NCBI GenBank assembly: GCA_035048815.1
Contig: JAUCBN010000032.1
Coordinates: 13,603,501 to 13,667,500, forward strand
DNA length: 64,000 nt
Reading direction: 5' to 3'
Source: Abelmoschus esculentus
Taxonomy: Eukaryota > Streptophyta > Magnoliopsida > Malvales > Malvaceae
The notes under the pieces were generated by a model. That model was not told the DNA's origin, did no database searches, and was given only the letters and a program-made list of their open reading frames with translations. Of the stretch, positions 33,949 to 45,035 are shown one piece after another; within the stretch, counting starts at the first letter, position 1; every line of letters starts with the position of its first letter. The translations under genes were made by a program, and so were the position numbers.

Positions 33949-34656
33949 GGCATAAATATAATTTTAACCCTTAACGTTTATAATTTTTATCGTTTTGGCT
34001 TTTATTTTGGGGGATAAATTTAACCCTTAACCTATATATTTTTGATAAATAGCTTATTTTCTAATCATCATAATAACTGGACCATTGAAAATTTAAAGAT
34101 GATGACAAGTCATAATAATATATTTTAAATGGCATTACAAACCTATAAAATACATATATATGAAACATAATTTTATTCCAATATAAAATATAAAACAATT
34201 AAAATTCAAATAAAATATTAAAAATAATTGATTTTAAAATAAAAGGCTACTAAACATTCATAATCCTAATTAATTAATTAATTTTTTAAGATAGGATTTT
34301 AATTCTATCATAGTTAGGGTTGAGAATATTTAGTAGTATTTTATTTTAAAATTAATTAATTTTTTTATATTTTATTTGAATTTTAATTATTTTTATATTT
34401 TATATTAGAATAAAATTATATTATATATATATGTATTTGATAGGTTAGATGTCATGTTATTTAAAATATATTATCATATGCATATGACATGTCATCATTG
34501 TTAGATTTCTAACGGTCCAGTTATTATGATAATTAAAAAAAAAGCTATTTGTCAAAAAGATATAGGTTAAGGGCTAAATTTATATATAAAAAAAAAAGAA
34601 TAAGGGCCAAAACGATAAAGATTATAAACATTAAGGGTTAAAATTATCTTTATACC
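33949..34656. mobile_element. Foldback MULE-type element with perfect 9-bp TSD
   Basis: Nearly the whole 708 bases fold back. GGCATAAATATAATTTTAAC at the left is matched by the inverted GGTATAAAGATAATTTTAAC at the right, and 'cccttaacctatat' by its complement further in. AAATATTAT flanks both sides (33940-33948 and 34657-34665), a 9-bp duplication typical of Mutator-like insertion. No coding sequence. The same family is at 48694-50338. Confidence 0.85.
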
Positions 34657-34665
34657 AAATATTAT

Positions 34666-35235
34666 TTATAACATGTATTTTAAAGATTAATTAGTTTAGT
34701 GTAATAAGATATTAAGTTTTTTAAGTAAATTTTAATTATGTAATTTAAAGTAGAAAGTTTAACCCAATGATGATTTTTTTTACTCTACTTTTTCAAATTG
34801 GTTAAATAATAGATTAAATATACACCTGATTATAAAAAAATTTATAACCTCTTAAACCTCTTAAATATGATTATTTAATATGTCTTCAATAATAAATATT
34901 AAAAAAAATTATCTTAATATTAAGTATTAAAAAAATGAACTTCTAATAGAGTAATAGTAAGTCATTAATAACAAAAACTTAAGAAAAATATTAAGTCCTT
35001 TAATAACATTTATCGAAAAAAGTCAGACTTTTAATAATAAATATTATGAAAATAAATAAATTTTAAGAATATATTCTTATAATAAATATTAAAAAAATCC
35101 TCTAATGATAAATGTTATAAAAGTTTAGATCGTAACAAAAAATATTAAAATAATTGAATTTGTAATAAAAATATTTAAAATGAATTTTAAAAATAAATTC
35201 TTAAAAATAAATATTAAAAAATAAGATTATAAGTA
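34666..35235. repeat. Low-complexity 'aataaatattaaaaaa' region
   Basis: From about 34830 to 35225 short units of 'taataaatattaaaaaa' repeat with variation. It resembles, in complementary form, the array at 54170-54890. No gene. Confidence 0.45.
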
Positions 35236-35390
35236 CGAGACCTCTAGCCCAAACAGTTAATGGAACGGTTGTTGTTCTTAGAGGTCACGGGTTCGAGCAC
35301 CAGCAATACCAGCAGAATGATTGAGCGATCAATATAAAATGATGAAGATTATATTCTAGAACAAATACTACTGTAATCACTATGATAAAA
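35236..35390 (+). mobile_element. SINE-like element, copy 2
   Basis: Shares GGTCACGGGTTCGAGCACC and 'attgagcgatcaata...acaaatactactgtaatcact' with copy 1. Upstream 'ctagcccaaacagttaatgga' fits an A box. Confidence 0.55.
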
Positions 35391-36361
35391 TTTCTCTTGT
35401 TACTGGCTATTATGAGGTCACTAGAAAATCCAAACTGAAAAATGATAATGTTAGTAAACTCAAATTGAGTAAGATGGGAGAACAGACCAACTCAATTAAA
35501 TATGATAAGAGTGGTAGAAACTTATTTATTATATTAGATTTTTTATCTTATTTTTAAATTAAATCTTTTCTATTTTTTACATAAAATTGGAGTAAAAAAA
35601 ATTATAACGTTAACTCTTTCTATCATGTTATCTGTGATATCGTCCACTAAAATTTAGTTATCTGTTTTTTTATGTCATTGGTCTATTTATAATTAACTTT
35701 TCTTTAACTACTCAGTTTCTATTTACGTGGCATAAAAAATGAAGATTCATCCTTAAAGAAAAATGACAGAAAAAAAATTAAGTGGTTGAATTTTAGTGGA
35801 CGAAACCACGAATAACCTAATAAAAATGGTTTACAGCATAGTTTTTTTTAGAGAATGATAATTATTATATTGATTAGATCATAAATGTCATAATGAACAA
35901 AGTTCATTTAGTAATTTCTCCACGATATTAATCTCAAAGGTAAAAGTTGTCAATAAAAAGATAATTAACTCTATCGACTACTCTTAAATAGATGTCTAAT
36001 ATGATTTTTATATCCATTATATTAGTATTTCTTTTGTGAATTAATGTGTATTATCTAAGCATTTGCAGACTGTGACGTGCGTTACAATTTTTTTTTGAAT
36101 TTATTGAATTAGATCATTATTATTTGTGAATTTATCTACTTACAAGCTTATTTTGTGAAACTACAATTGAATGTAAAATTGAAGTTTGCATATTTATTTT
36201 GTGAACTAACATATTTTATTCAACAATTGAATACAAAATGCTTTACATTTCATTAAATAAAATGATCAAAATTTTATTGAATTAACCAAAATATTGCTTT
36301 AAAACAACAAAGATACATTTAAATAATTCTAACTAACACATAAATAACTTTCTTCAAAATA
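35391..36361. other. AT-rich intergenic DNA
   Basis: No gene or clear repeat in this stretch. Confidence 0.35.
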
Positions 36362-36422
36362 TGTAAAGTAATTACAGTAGTGTTTATTTTAGAGTATACT
36401 CTTAATTATTAGATATTAAGAT
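36362..36422 (-). mobile_element. Inverted 3' fragment of the SINE-like family
   Basis: The reverse complement reads 'aagagtatactctaaaataaacactactgtaatta', matching the 3' half of copies 1 and 2. It lacks the promoter half. Confidence 0.45.
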
Positions 36423-36482
36423 AATTCATGATTTTAAGGTTAAAGAAATGGGGAAGGAGCCTTAATAATATTATTTATTTTT

Positions 36483-36662
36483 AATTTTTTATAGCTATTC
36501 TGGTTTTCAGGTTTTTACCCTGACTAATCCGGACCGATCCACGTCGTACACCTAATTTTGGTGGGTGAATTTCCCAGTAGAGATTTTCTGCTACACAACG
36601 TCTCGAACTTGAGAGTTGCTTAAGCGGAATCAAACTGCTTATCACTTGGATCAACCTTTGTT
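36483..36662 (-). mobile_element. tRNA-derived SINE-like element, second family
   Basis: On the minus strand it reads GGTTGATCCAAGTGATAAGC (A-box-like), then AAGTTCGAGAC (B-box-like) about 45 bases later, then a body ending GTCCGGATTAGTCAGGG. This layout matches plant SINEs with a GGATTAGTC tail motif. No clear target duplication. Confidence 0.5.
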
Positions 36663-37079
36663 AGTTATTTATTTTTAATTTTAGTTTATGTGAAATTTAT
36701 TTTATTTTTTGTCAGATTAATCTTTTATTAATATTTAAAGATAATAAAAAATTATAATTTATTTATTAAAAACATAAATAATTATAATAATTAAATTCAA
36801 AAAATAATAATTAAAATTCTATAAAAAATAAGTTTACATTTGATTTTTTTAAAACACAGTTAAAGGGCCACAGGATTGTGATCCAGATTTAAGCCGAGTT
36901 AACTCGGTAAGTACCAAGAACCCAAGAAAACCTTAATTTTGGGCCAAGCAAGAACTGTCCCCAACTGGCTTGCTCTCCTTTAAATGCACCAGAATCTCTC
37001 ATTCTGGAATTGAATTATAGAATTCCGTGCAAGAGGGAAGGCTGAAACTTATCGGAGTAGTGAAAAAAAGGGAGCAAAA
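36663..37079 (+). promoter_or_regulatory. Upstream region of the 49-residue membrane protein gene
   Basis: AGGGCC (36864) and TTGGGCC (36932) boxes resemble plant site-II (TGGGCY) elements, which are frequent in promoters of ribosomal and mitochondrial-protein genes. An 'aaaaccttaa' stretch lies between them. The rest is AT-rich. The transcript start is not resolved. Confidence 0.4.
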
Positions 37080-37980
37080 ATGATATACCGGAGATGGAGT
37101 TTGCTAACCGGACCAGTCTTCATCATCGGCGGCGTCGTGGGAGCCACCGTTGCTGCACACCTCCTCTTTGTTGACGTAATCTCTTCTGCCCTTTACTTTC
37201 CCTGTTTCCCAGTTTTAAACCTATTTGCTCATATAAAATCGTAGATTAGGAATAATAATCCTCGCTTTTAGGAATTTTGTTTGGCTTTGCCTAACATAGG
37301 GTCTCAAGTTTTGAACTATCGGGATAATTGTTGATAATTAGGAGGATCAATTTGCTTAATATCTTCATATTTTACTCTTTTTTATTTGATTTGAAATATA
37401 TGAAGATTTAAATACTTTTATAGGTTGTAGAGAATCTAGATTCACTGTTCCTAGTTGCTTTATTATTATTGAAATCTAATTTTCTTTTGGATTTGAACTT
37501 TGATTTATAGTTGAATCAAATGAAAACTTTAAATCGGAGAGGTGCCATGTTATCAGGAGAATGAGGACATGGCATCTCCGTTGGATTCTGGAGATTGAAA
37601 ACTGAGTCTTTAAATGAGTATATGATTTTTTCCCTCATTGTTTTCTCAAAGTGTTCTCATGCTGATTGTGTGGAAATCGAAGAAGAAGAATGATTCGTAT
37701 GTGGGTTTTTTCTCTGCGTTAACATCTTTTTGATAACATTGAATCATTCTTCTTCTTCTTCTTCGATTTTTGATAACATTGAATATTCACAGGATCCGTA
37801 TCTTAACATCTTTTCCCCTCAAAGCGTTCTCATGCTGATTGTGTGGAAATCAAAGAAGAAGAATGATTCGTATATGGGGTTTTTTCCCTGCGTTAACATC
37901 TTTTTGATAACATTGAATATTCACAGGATCCATATCTTAAACCAAAGAAGAAGAACGATTCGCCACCACCACGAAAGTAG
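37080..37980 (+). CDS. Small one-pass membrane protein, two exons, 49 residues
   Basis: Exon 1 (37080-37175) encodes 32 residues starting MIYRRWSLLTGP and ending LLFVD, with a Gly/Val/Ala-rich hydrophobic helix at about residues 9-30. A GT donor follows at once. Exon 2 (37927-37980) follows a TTCACAG acceptor and encodes DPYLKPKKKNDSPPPRK and a stop, in phase 0. The product is a short N-terminal basic part, one helix and a basic Pro-rich tail. I recall similarly laid-out short plant proteins starting with a Y-R-x-W-S-L-L motif but know no function. The topology and upstream TGGGCC boxes are compatible with a mitochondrial inner-membrane role; this is inference. The intron carries a tandem duplication that copies the acceptor and start of exon 2. 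Splicing is unverified. Confidence 0.65.
37640..37942 (+). repeat. Tandem duplication inside the small gene, copying the splice acceptor
   Basis: About 37640-37812 and 37813-37942 are near-identical copies of intron end plus exon-2 start. Both contain TATTCACAGGATCC followed by TATCTTAA. The first has acceptor AG at 37791-37792, the second at 37925-37926. The first copy has an extra TTCTTCTTCTTCTTC run that is complementary to the 'gaagaagaagaatgattc' upstream in the same copy. Confidence 0.85.
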
Positions 37981-38794
37981 AAAGAATTCGACGGTCGCTT
38001 GTTGGTGTTTAGAACTTGCTTTTCCGGACATCTCTTTAGCAAACAAATGCTTTAGGGTGCTGTTGGGAACATGAGTTCTTTGTTGAATAATATCAAGTCT
38101 GATTGTTGTGTGATAGCTTCACTTTTTTCTTTCTTAATAATAACTCAACTGCAATGTTCTTAAACACTTGCATCGAGTTTCAGAACATTGCTTGAAGTTG
38201 CAGCAGGCAAACAACTTTGCAAATCAACATGATAAAACAGGGTTTACCTTTCGGTTCCATGTAGCATTCCATCTTTTTTATGTGTTCATGGTTTTGATTA
38301 AATACCATGCATTGTGTTTTAGATATATGCCTTCAATTGTGCAATGTGCTTTTATCTTTGAATGATAAATCAAAATACTTGCGCAATCAAGGCTGATGAG
38401 TGTTGTGTTTTGGACCTGAGACCAGTTGGGAATTAGGTATATGATCTTTGATTAATCTTTAGATAAGATCAAACAGGTTGGAAGATTGTTAAAACTCCTT
38501 TGGTATGTTATCCGTTGTAAAAGACTGGAATTGCCAGTAAGGTCATTGGTGCACGTTCATCCGGCCGCGCCGCGAATGTCGTAGTTCGCTTATGAATTAG
38601 AATGTGTACTACTAAAACAACCAGCAAAAACATCAAATATATTGGACACTATCACCATTTATCAAGGGCTTAAGAAACAATCCAACATCAACTGATCCAG
38701 AGTTGGTAGGGAAACATCCGTTCAGATTTCGGACCTTTCGAGTTTTAACCAATTGCCGGATTGAATATTTCCGCACTTGATCGTTACAAAATCG
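37981..38794 (+). other. Region between convergent genes, including likely 3' UTRs
   Basis: Lies between the plus-strand small gene and the minus-strand conserved gene, so it should hold both 3' untranslated regions. The frames at 37730-38074 and 38168-38365 show no family motif. No repeat recognised. Confidence 0.4.
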
Positions 38795-39421
38795 TTATGC
38801 AGCTGCTCTTGGAACTTTCATGCCAAAACCTTGCTTCGCTTTCTCGACTCTGTCAAAAATCAGGTCAAAAATGCTTCAGGATAAGTATCTTCCAAGGTTG
38901 TAATGGACACAATGAATCAAGCCGGAACATAAATCAATCTTTAGCTAAAAACAAGGCTTTGAAACACTCTACAGAACTGCATGAATTACGTACTATTGTT
39001 ACGATAGCTAATGGAAAGGAATGTTGGAATGTACTCACGTTGGGGCAAGTTTGCCGAGGCAATCCAGCTCTTCACCGGTGTCATCATCCAGAACTCTGCC
39101 TGATATCTCAATGATGTAAGATCGATCTCTGCCGGTCGGAAGCCCTCTACTAGCAAGCAAATCTAAATCTTTCTGATGGAGTTCTCTCCCATTTACAAAA
39201 ATCCCGGTGGTCCCACCGGAACAGTTTTCTGGCATCGGATAAGCAAGTTCTTCGATAAAAGGCTGCAATAGATATTCAATTTTCTTAACATATATTTTGG
39301 CCAAATCAAACAACAAAATGCTTAACCACTCGTATCTAGATAAAAATTAACCAATCTTACAGGAAGTATGTCAAGACAAGGCCCGCCGAGAACACCCCAG
39401 AAACCAACTCGGGAATCATAC
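38795..39421 (-). CDS. Last three exons of a conserved plant gene of unknown function
   Basis: Three minus-strand exons with consensus GT/AG borders and matching phases: 39361-39421 (YDSRVGFWGVLGGPCLDILP), 39039-39262 (PFIEELAYPMPENCSGG, ending DCLGKLAPT) and 38795-38849 (VEKAKQGFGMKVPRAAA, stop). From memory, near-identical C-termini (VNGRELHxKDLDLLxSRGLP, then SYIIEISGRVLD-DTGEELD) occur in an uncharacterised protein family across angiosperms. The N-terminal exons are missing: upstream on this strand is the LTR of a chromovirus, 115 bases away. The frame is intact, so the truncation may be recent, or the exons may be read from the LTR. No biochemical role is assigned. Confidence 0.7.
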
Positions 39422-39535
39422 CTGATTTAGTCATGCACAAAACAAGAATGTCAGTTACTGAAATACACTAGAAATTACAGGCACGTATACCACAACAGGC
39501 ATACAAAGAAACAAGCAAAAGACATAGCACAGACC

Positions 39536-39846
39536 TGTAATGGAACTAAACAGACTGGAATTAAATCTCAGAGTAAGGCAGAAAGAAATCAGAGTTCAGA
39601 GAGAAAAGAAGAAGCTGAGGAAGATGACGTTCATTCACAAAATCGACTAAGAGAATAGCCTAGGGTTGCGGCCTCATAAAGCCTGCCTAACCAAAACGAT
39701 TGCGTTTTGGTTCTAAACACGGGAGTTAAAACTCACCGTTTCATTAAATACCCTAACGGTCAAAACAGTAATTAAAACATAATTAAACTCAATAACGGTC
39801 TTTTAAATTGCCCCAACGGTCGACTGCTTCCTTAACAGCTCTCACA
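39536..39846 (-). repeat. 3' LTR of the chromovirus
   Basis: Minus strand TGTGAGAGCTGTTAAGG...TCCATTACA, 311 bases, preceded by polypurine GATGGAGGGAGCA (39847-39859). The end is inferred from the TG...CA rule since there is no second copy. Confidence 0.55.
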
Positions 39847-39875
39847 ATGCTCCCTCCATCAAAGCATCCTTGACC

Positions 39876-42800
39876 TCAAGGATGGAATTGAGGAAATTGT
39901 TGCTGCAGATCATACAGGACCTCCCAAGTAGCATTCTCTGGAAAAACATTTGACCATTCAACTAGCACCTTAGTAACAGCCTTATTACCTCGTTTACCAA
40001 TCCTCCTCTCCACAATTCGAACTGGCTCTTTGCTAATGTTTCCGTCTGAATCCACCACAGGCAGCTCAGGTTGAACCAAATCAGTTCCTATCCTTTTCTT
40101 AAATTGAGACACATGGAACACAGGATGAACTCGAGATGCATCTGGTAACTGAAGTCTGTATGCCACTTTTCCCACTTTAGCTATGATCAAGAAAGGGCCA
40201 AACCACTTTGGACTCAGCTTTGGACAACTTCCGTGACCCACAGGTTGTTGCCTGTAGGATTGTAATTTAAGAAAAACCCAGTCCCCTATCTGGTATTCAC
40301 AGTCACTTCTTCCTTTGTCAGCTTGTGATTTCATACGATCCTGGGCCCTCTTCATGTGGAACTGAAGCATTTTGATATTGGCCTCCCTTTGCTGAAGACT
40401 ATGATCTACTGCAGCCACAACTGATTCCCCAGCAACATAAGGTAAATGAACTGGGGTACCTGTCCATATAGAGCCTGATGAGTCATTTGTATGGTTGTGT
40501 GGAATGTGGTATTGTATCACCATTCTGTCAAGTAAAGCCAATTTGCCCACTCCTTGGGATGCTCTCCTGTTATACACCTCAAGTAGGTCTCCAAGCACTG
40601 GTTGACTCGTTCTGTTTGGCCATCCGTTTGAGGATGGTACGCAGTGGAGGCATGCATCACCACTCCTAGCTTTTCCAGTAGCTCCTTCCAAAATAGGCTC
40701 ATGAAAATCTTGTCCCTGTCACACACTATGTCATGAGGAAGTCCATGCAACTTGAACGCATTCTTAAGGAAAACTTGGGCAACATCCTTGGCAGTAAAAG
40801 GGTGGCTTAAGACTATAAAGTGACTGTACTTACTGAACCTATCTACAACCACCAGAATACAATTTTTTTCTTGGACAAAGGCAATCCCTCAATAAAGTCC
40901 ATGCTAATAGAGTACCAAATTGTTTCTGGCACTGGGAGGGGCTGCAACAAACCTTTAGGGTGTTGCAATTCTCCTTTGTTCTTTTGACAGATCATGCACT
41001 CTCTTACCCAACACTTCATTTGCCTTCTGAGCCTTTTCCAATACAAGACAATGATCATCCTTCGAATTGTAGCATGTGCTCCTGAATGTCCCCCTAAAGC
41101 ACTCTCATGAAAGAATTCAAATAACTCCCTCCTCAACTGGATGTCACTCCCCACCATTAACTTCCCTTTTCTCCTCAAAATCCCTACTTCCCAACTGTAC
41201 TTCCTGTACTTCCTGCTTCCTTTTTCCAGATGTTGTATAACCTTTTGTAAATGCTCATCATTATGTACTAAAATACTAATTCTGTCCATTAGATCAATAG
41301 ATATTTGACTCACTCCCAGGTGCATCAGGCTCCCAACTTCAGGTTTGCGAAACAACACATCAGCTACCATATTAGAACCACCACTTCTGTACCTCACCTC
41401 ATAACTGTATCCCATCATTTTCAAAATCCACTTCTGTTGGAAAGGGGTAACAGCTCTATTCTCAGCCAAAAACTTAAGGCTCTGGTGATCTGTCTTTATA
41501 ATAAAATGTCTGCCAATCAAATAAGAAGACCATTTTTTAACTACCATCAAGGCTGCCATCATTTCTTTTTCATATACTGACAGTCCTTTATATCTAACTC
41601 CAAGGGCTTTACTGTAGAAGGCAAGTGGTCTCCCATTCTGGCTCAAAACTGTCCCAACTCCCTAATCTGAAGCATCAGTTTCAACTGTGAACGGCAAGTT
41701 GAAATCTGGAAGGGCCAGGACTGGGGCAGAACTAACTGAGTTTTTCAAAGTGACAAAAGCTTCTTCCTCTTCTACTCCCCATCTCCACTCCACCTTTTTC
41801 AACAAATTGGTCAAAGGCCTGGCTATACAACCATATTCTTTGATGAATCTTCTGTAGTAACCAGAAAGGTCCAGAAACCCTCTTAATTCCTTTACATTTC
41901 TTGGAGCTGGCCATTCCAACACAGCTCTCACTTTGTCCTGGTCCATTGCAATTTTTCCCCCTAAGATGATATATCCTAAATATTCCACTTCCTTGGCACC
42001 AAAACAACATTTAGATTTCTTAACAAACAGTTGATTGCTCTTCAAAAACTCCAGAACTTCTCTCAAATGCGACAGGTGTATGGCCAAATCAGGAGAATAA
42101 ATCAAAATGTCATAAAAAAAACTAAAACAAACTTTCTCAGATGGTTCTTGAAGACCTTGTTCATCAGCCCTTGGAAAGTGGCCCTTGAAAATTATTCAAA
42201 GGAATTCATAGTGACCCTCATGGGTCCTGAAAGTTGTTTTATGCACATCTTCTGCCCTCATCCTTATCTGGTGGTAGCCTGACCTTAGGTCCAATTTAGT
42301 GAAATACACAGTTGCTGCCAGTTCATCCAATAATTCTTCCATGACAGGCATGGGAAAATTGTCCTTGACAATTAACTGGTTTAACTTCTTGTAATCTATA
42401 TACATTCGCCAGGTGTCATCTTTCTTCTTTACCATTACTATAGGTGAAGAAAAATAACTGTTGCTAGCTTGAATGATGCCTGACTCCAACATTCCTTTAA
42501 CTAATCTTTCAATCTCATCCTTCTGAAAATTAGGATGTCTGTAAGGTCTCACTTTCACCACTGCCTTGTTATCTATGAGCTCAATTCTATGCTCATGACC
42601 CTTTTCAGGGGGTAAACCTTGAGGCTCTCTGAAGACTTCCTCAAACTGATGCAAAACTTCCTGAAAATCAGCAGGTAACTGATCAGGCATTCCCTTCATC
42701 TCCGGCTGAGGACTCAACATCCACAAAGCTGCTATGTGTGGACCTCGATTGCTTCTCAACATTTTATTACATTCTTTGGCCTCTAGAAAAGACAATTCCC

Positions 42801-44115
42801 CCTCTGTAATCCCTGCAACCTCACCTCATCATTTCCTGGGTTGAAGGTCATCATTAGTGCTCGAAAATCCCAAGATATAGCTCCCAAAGTGGAAAGCCAC
42901 TGAACTCCAAGCACCATATCACAATTTTTCAGAGGCAGAATTAGAAAATCTATCACAAAGTGGTGTCCCTGTGTGTTCCATGGTACTGCACTGCTTTTGC
43001 CTATAGTAGTCAACACATTACCATCAGCCACTGCCACTTTGAAGTTGTTCTTCTTGTCTAAACTCCAATTTAATTTTTTGAGTATGGATAAAATCAAAAA
43101 ATTGTGCGTGCTCCCTAAATCCACTAAAGCCACACACTTCAACCCTTCAATGTTCACCCCCAATTTCATAGTTTCACAATTTATGGTACCCCACATAGCA
43201 TTCAAAGACAATACTGGTCCCCCTTCCTTTGAGCCTTCCCCACCTCTGGATCGATAGGGTCTTCATAGTCCAAAAACACTTCCTGCTCCATGCTCTCCTC
43301 CAAGCCTTCCACCACAATCTGATATAATTGAGTCCTGACACACTTGTGACCAGGGGTGTATTTGGCAGCACACCAAAAACAAAGCCCTTTATTTCTGCGA
43401 TCTTTGATCTTACTTGCAGAAATAGTCCTCCCTGTACCCTTCACAGGAGTAGCAACAACCTCCTTGGAAGCCACAGGACTTACCATTGAAGGAGTGGAGT
43501 TCCTAGAAGAACTTGGTCCTTGAATAGTACTAGTCCCCACTGCCCCCTTAATTATACTATTGGTGGCCTTAGAAGGAACAGCCACTGAAAGGTGTGTAGG
43601 TTGCCTCACACTAGTAGTCCAAGTAGTTCCCTTAGATCCAACAGTGGTCATGGCTTCCACATGCCGAGCCAAATGAAATGCATCGAACAAAGTTTTAGGT
43701 TGAAGCAGTTTAACCATAGGACCAATATCAATCCTAAGGTGATTCTTAAAAAGACTCAAAGTGTATTCCTCAAGTAATTCTACTTGAGTCAATAATTGGA
43801 TAAAATCCTCATAATAGTGTTCTACCGAACCTATTTGTCTCAATGCCACTAAGTCTGCAAAAGGGTCCTCAAACCCTTATGGTGCAAATCTCTCCCTTAA
43901 CAGTCCCAAATAGTCCTCCCAACGAGTTAAAGACACCCCTCCTTGTGTTTTGGAAATAAATTGATGCCACTGAAGGGCTTTACCTTCGAGGTACAATATC
44001 ACCACTCGAACCTTGACTGTCTCTGGAACCATCTCAGCCTCAAAATACTGCTCGATCTTATAATACCAGTTTCGAAAATCAGACCCATCGAAACGAGGAC
44101 AAAGCAGAGTATAAG
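39876..44115 (-). pseudogene. Chromovirus gag-pol polyprotein (pseudogene)
   Basis: The gag part has LCPRFDGSDFRNWYYKIEQYF, a ALRQIGSVEHYYEDF segment and a zinc knuckle GLCFWCAAKYTPGHKC. The protease reads ALVDLGSTHNFL (the usual D-S-G is D-L-G). RT has GIIQASNSYFSSPIVMVKKKD and DLRSGYHQIRM; the metal-binding pair reads VFFYDIL near 42105, so the first Asp of F-F-D-D is Tyr. RNase H starts near 41660 after a stop. Integrase keeps the HHCC part, MVVDRFSKYSHF, CDRD and HPQTDGQTERVN. The C-terminal chromodomain ends VTKVLVEWSNVFPENATWE. Frameshifts near 43850, 42200, 41660 and 40520 plus the Asp loss make it inactive. Confidence 0.9.
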
Positions 44116-44119
44116 CAAA

Positions 44120-45035
44120 CCAGACATCTGCCCCAGTCTTTGTGATCCACCAGTATATCCGAAATTGGAATCCACTTCGTGCTCTCTTCCAATGGAATTC
44201 ACCATCTCATCCTTGTTCCTGCTAATATAATTTGCATTTTCCACAGACCATTTATCATTGGCAACCTTAGATTCATTCCTACTACTATCAGAGCACCCAA
44301 CAACATTATTCTTCGGATCCCTTTGATCAGACATCAAAAATCCAGCATTTGACTTAACATCAGCATCAGAAGCATAACTCAACTCAACTATTCCCTTCTC
44401 CGAGGACGTTTGGGATTTGTTAGAAACTCCGCCAAGCCTATCTTTTTTCGACTTAATGGATAAGGTATCCGCTTCACGATTCCTGATTTTTGCTGTTAAT
44501 CAAACAACATTCCACTATTAAAACTAGGAAAACAAGGTTCAGAAAACAACAATAACCCGAAATCAAAAGCCTTAACCTTGAGTGGCTTCATTATTTTTAT
44601 TGCAACTAAAACTAGTATAACCATACCAGATTCTGATTTTCTTAAGAAAATGGCAGGCCTAATCATCAATGGATTAAGGACATTATAGCAAACAACTAAC
44701 TAACAACTAACAATTCGAATCGAATAAGATTTCAAGGTAAAATAACACCATACATGACCCATACCTCAACTACACCTTAACCAATTGGTTCAGGTTTCAA
44801 CATTTATAGCAACAAGGTTAACATCTACTAGAGATCCAAAATAGATTTTCCTAGCAACATTCTCATAAACCAAACAAACAACTAGGAAAAATGAAAGAGA
44901 TAAAGAGAAAACAAGGGTACCTCGAAGAACAGCACCACAGCCACCACACTGGTAAACCGAATAATCAGTAAGCTCCGGAAGAAGGTTTTCACACTTGGGA
45001 CACCTAACTAACCTCACCTTGCTTGACTCAGTCAT
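44120..45035 (-). pseudogene. EDR4: 5' exons of an EDR4-like gene, truncated
   Basis: Exon 1 (44921-45035) starts MTESSKVRLVRCPKCENLL and ends GGCGAVLR with a split codon; it is a zinc-ribbon-like start with two CxxC pairs. Exon 2 (44120-44492) continues AKIRNREADTLSIKSK to SQRLGQMSG in the right phase. This is the N-terminus of the EDR4 family, whose Arabidopsis member limits powdery-mildew defence by moving EDR1 kinase to infection sites with clathrin. The family is several hundred residues long and has a C-terminal zinc-ribbon; here only about 162 residues remain. The frame then enters chromovirus gag out of frame and stops near 43999. A truncated product is possible. Confidence 0.8.

Larger units (their letters stand above)
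39536..44119 (-). mobile_element. Chromovirus (Ty3/gypsy) lacking its 5' LTR
   Basis: Minus-strand gag, protease, RT, RNase H, integrase and chromodomain in order, then a polypurine tract and a 3' LTR. The gag part begins in mid-sequence directly against EDR4-like exon 2 at about 44120, so the 5' LTR, primer site and gag start are gone. No target duplication can therefore be tested. Confidence 0.85.
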
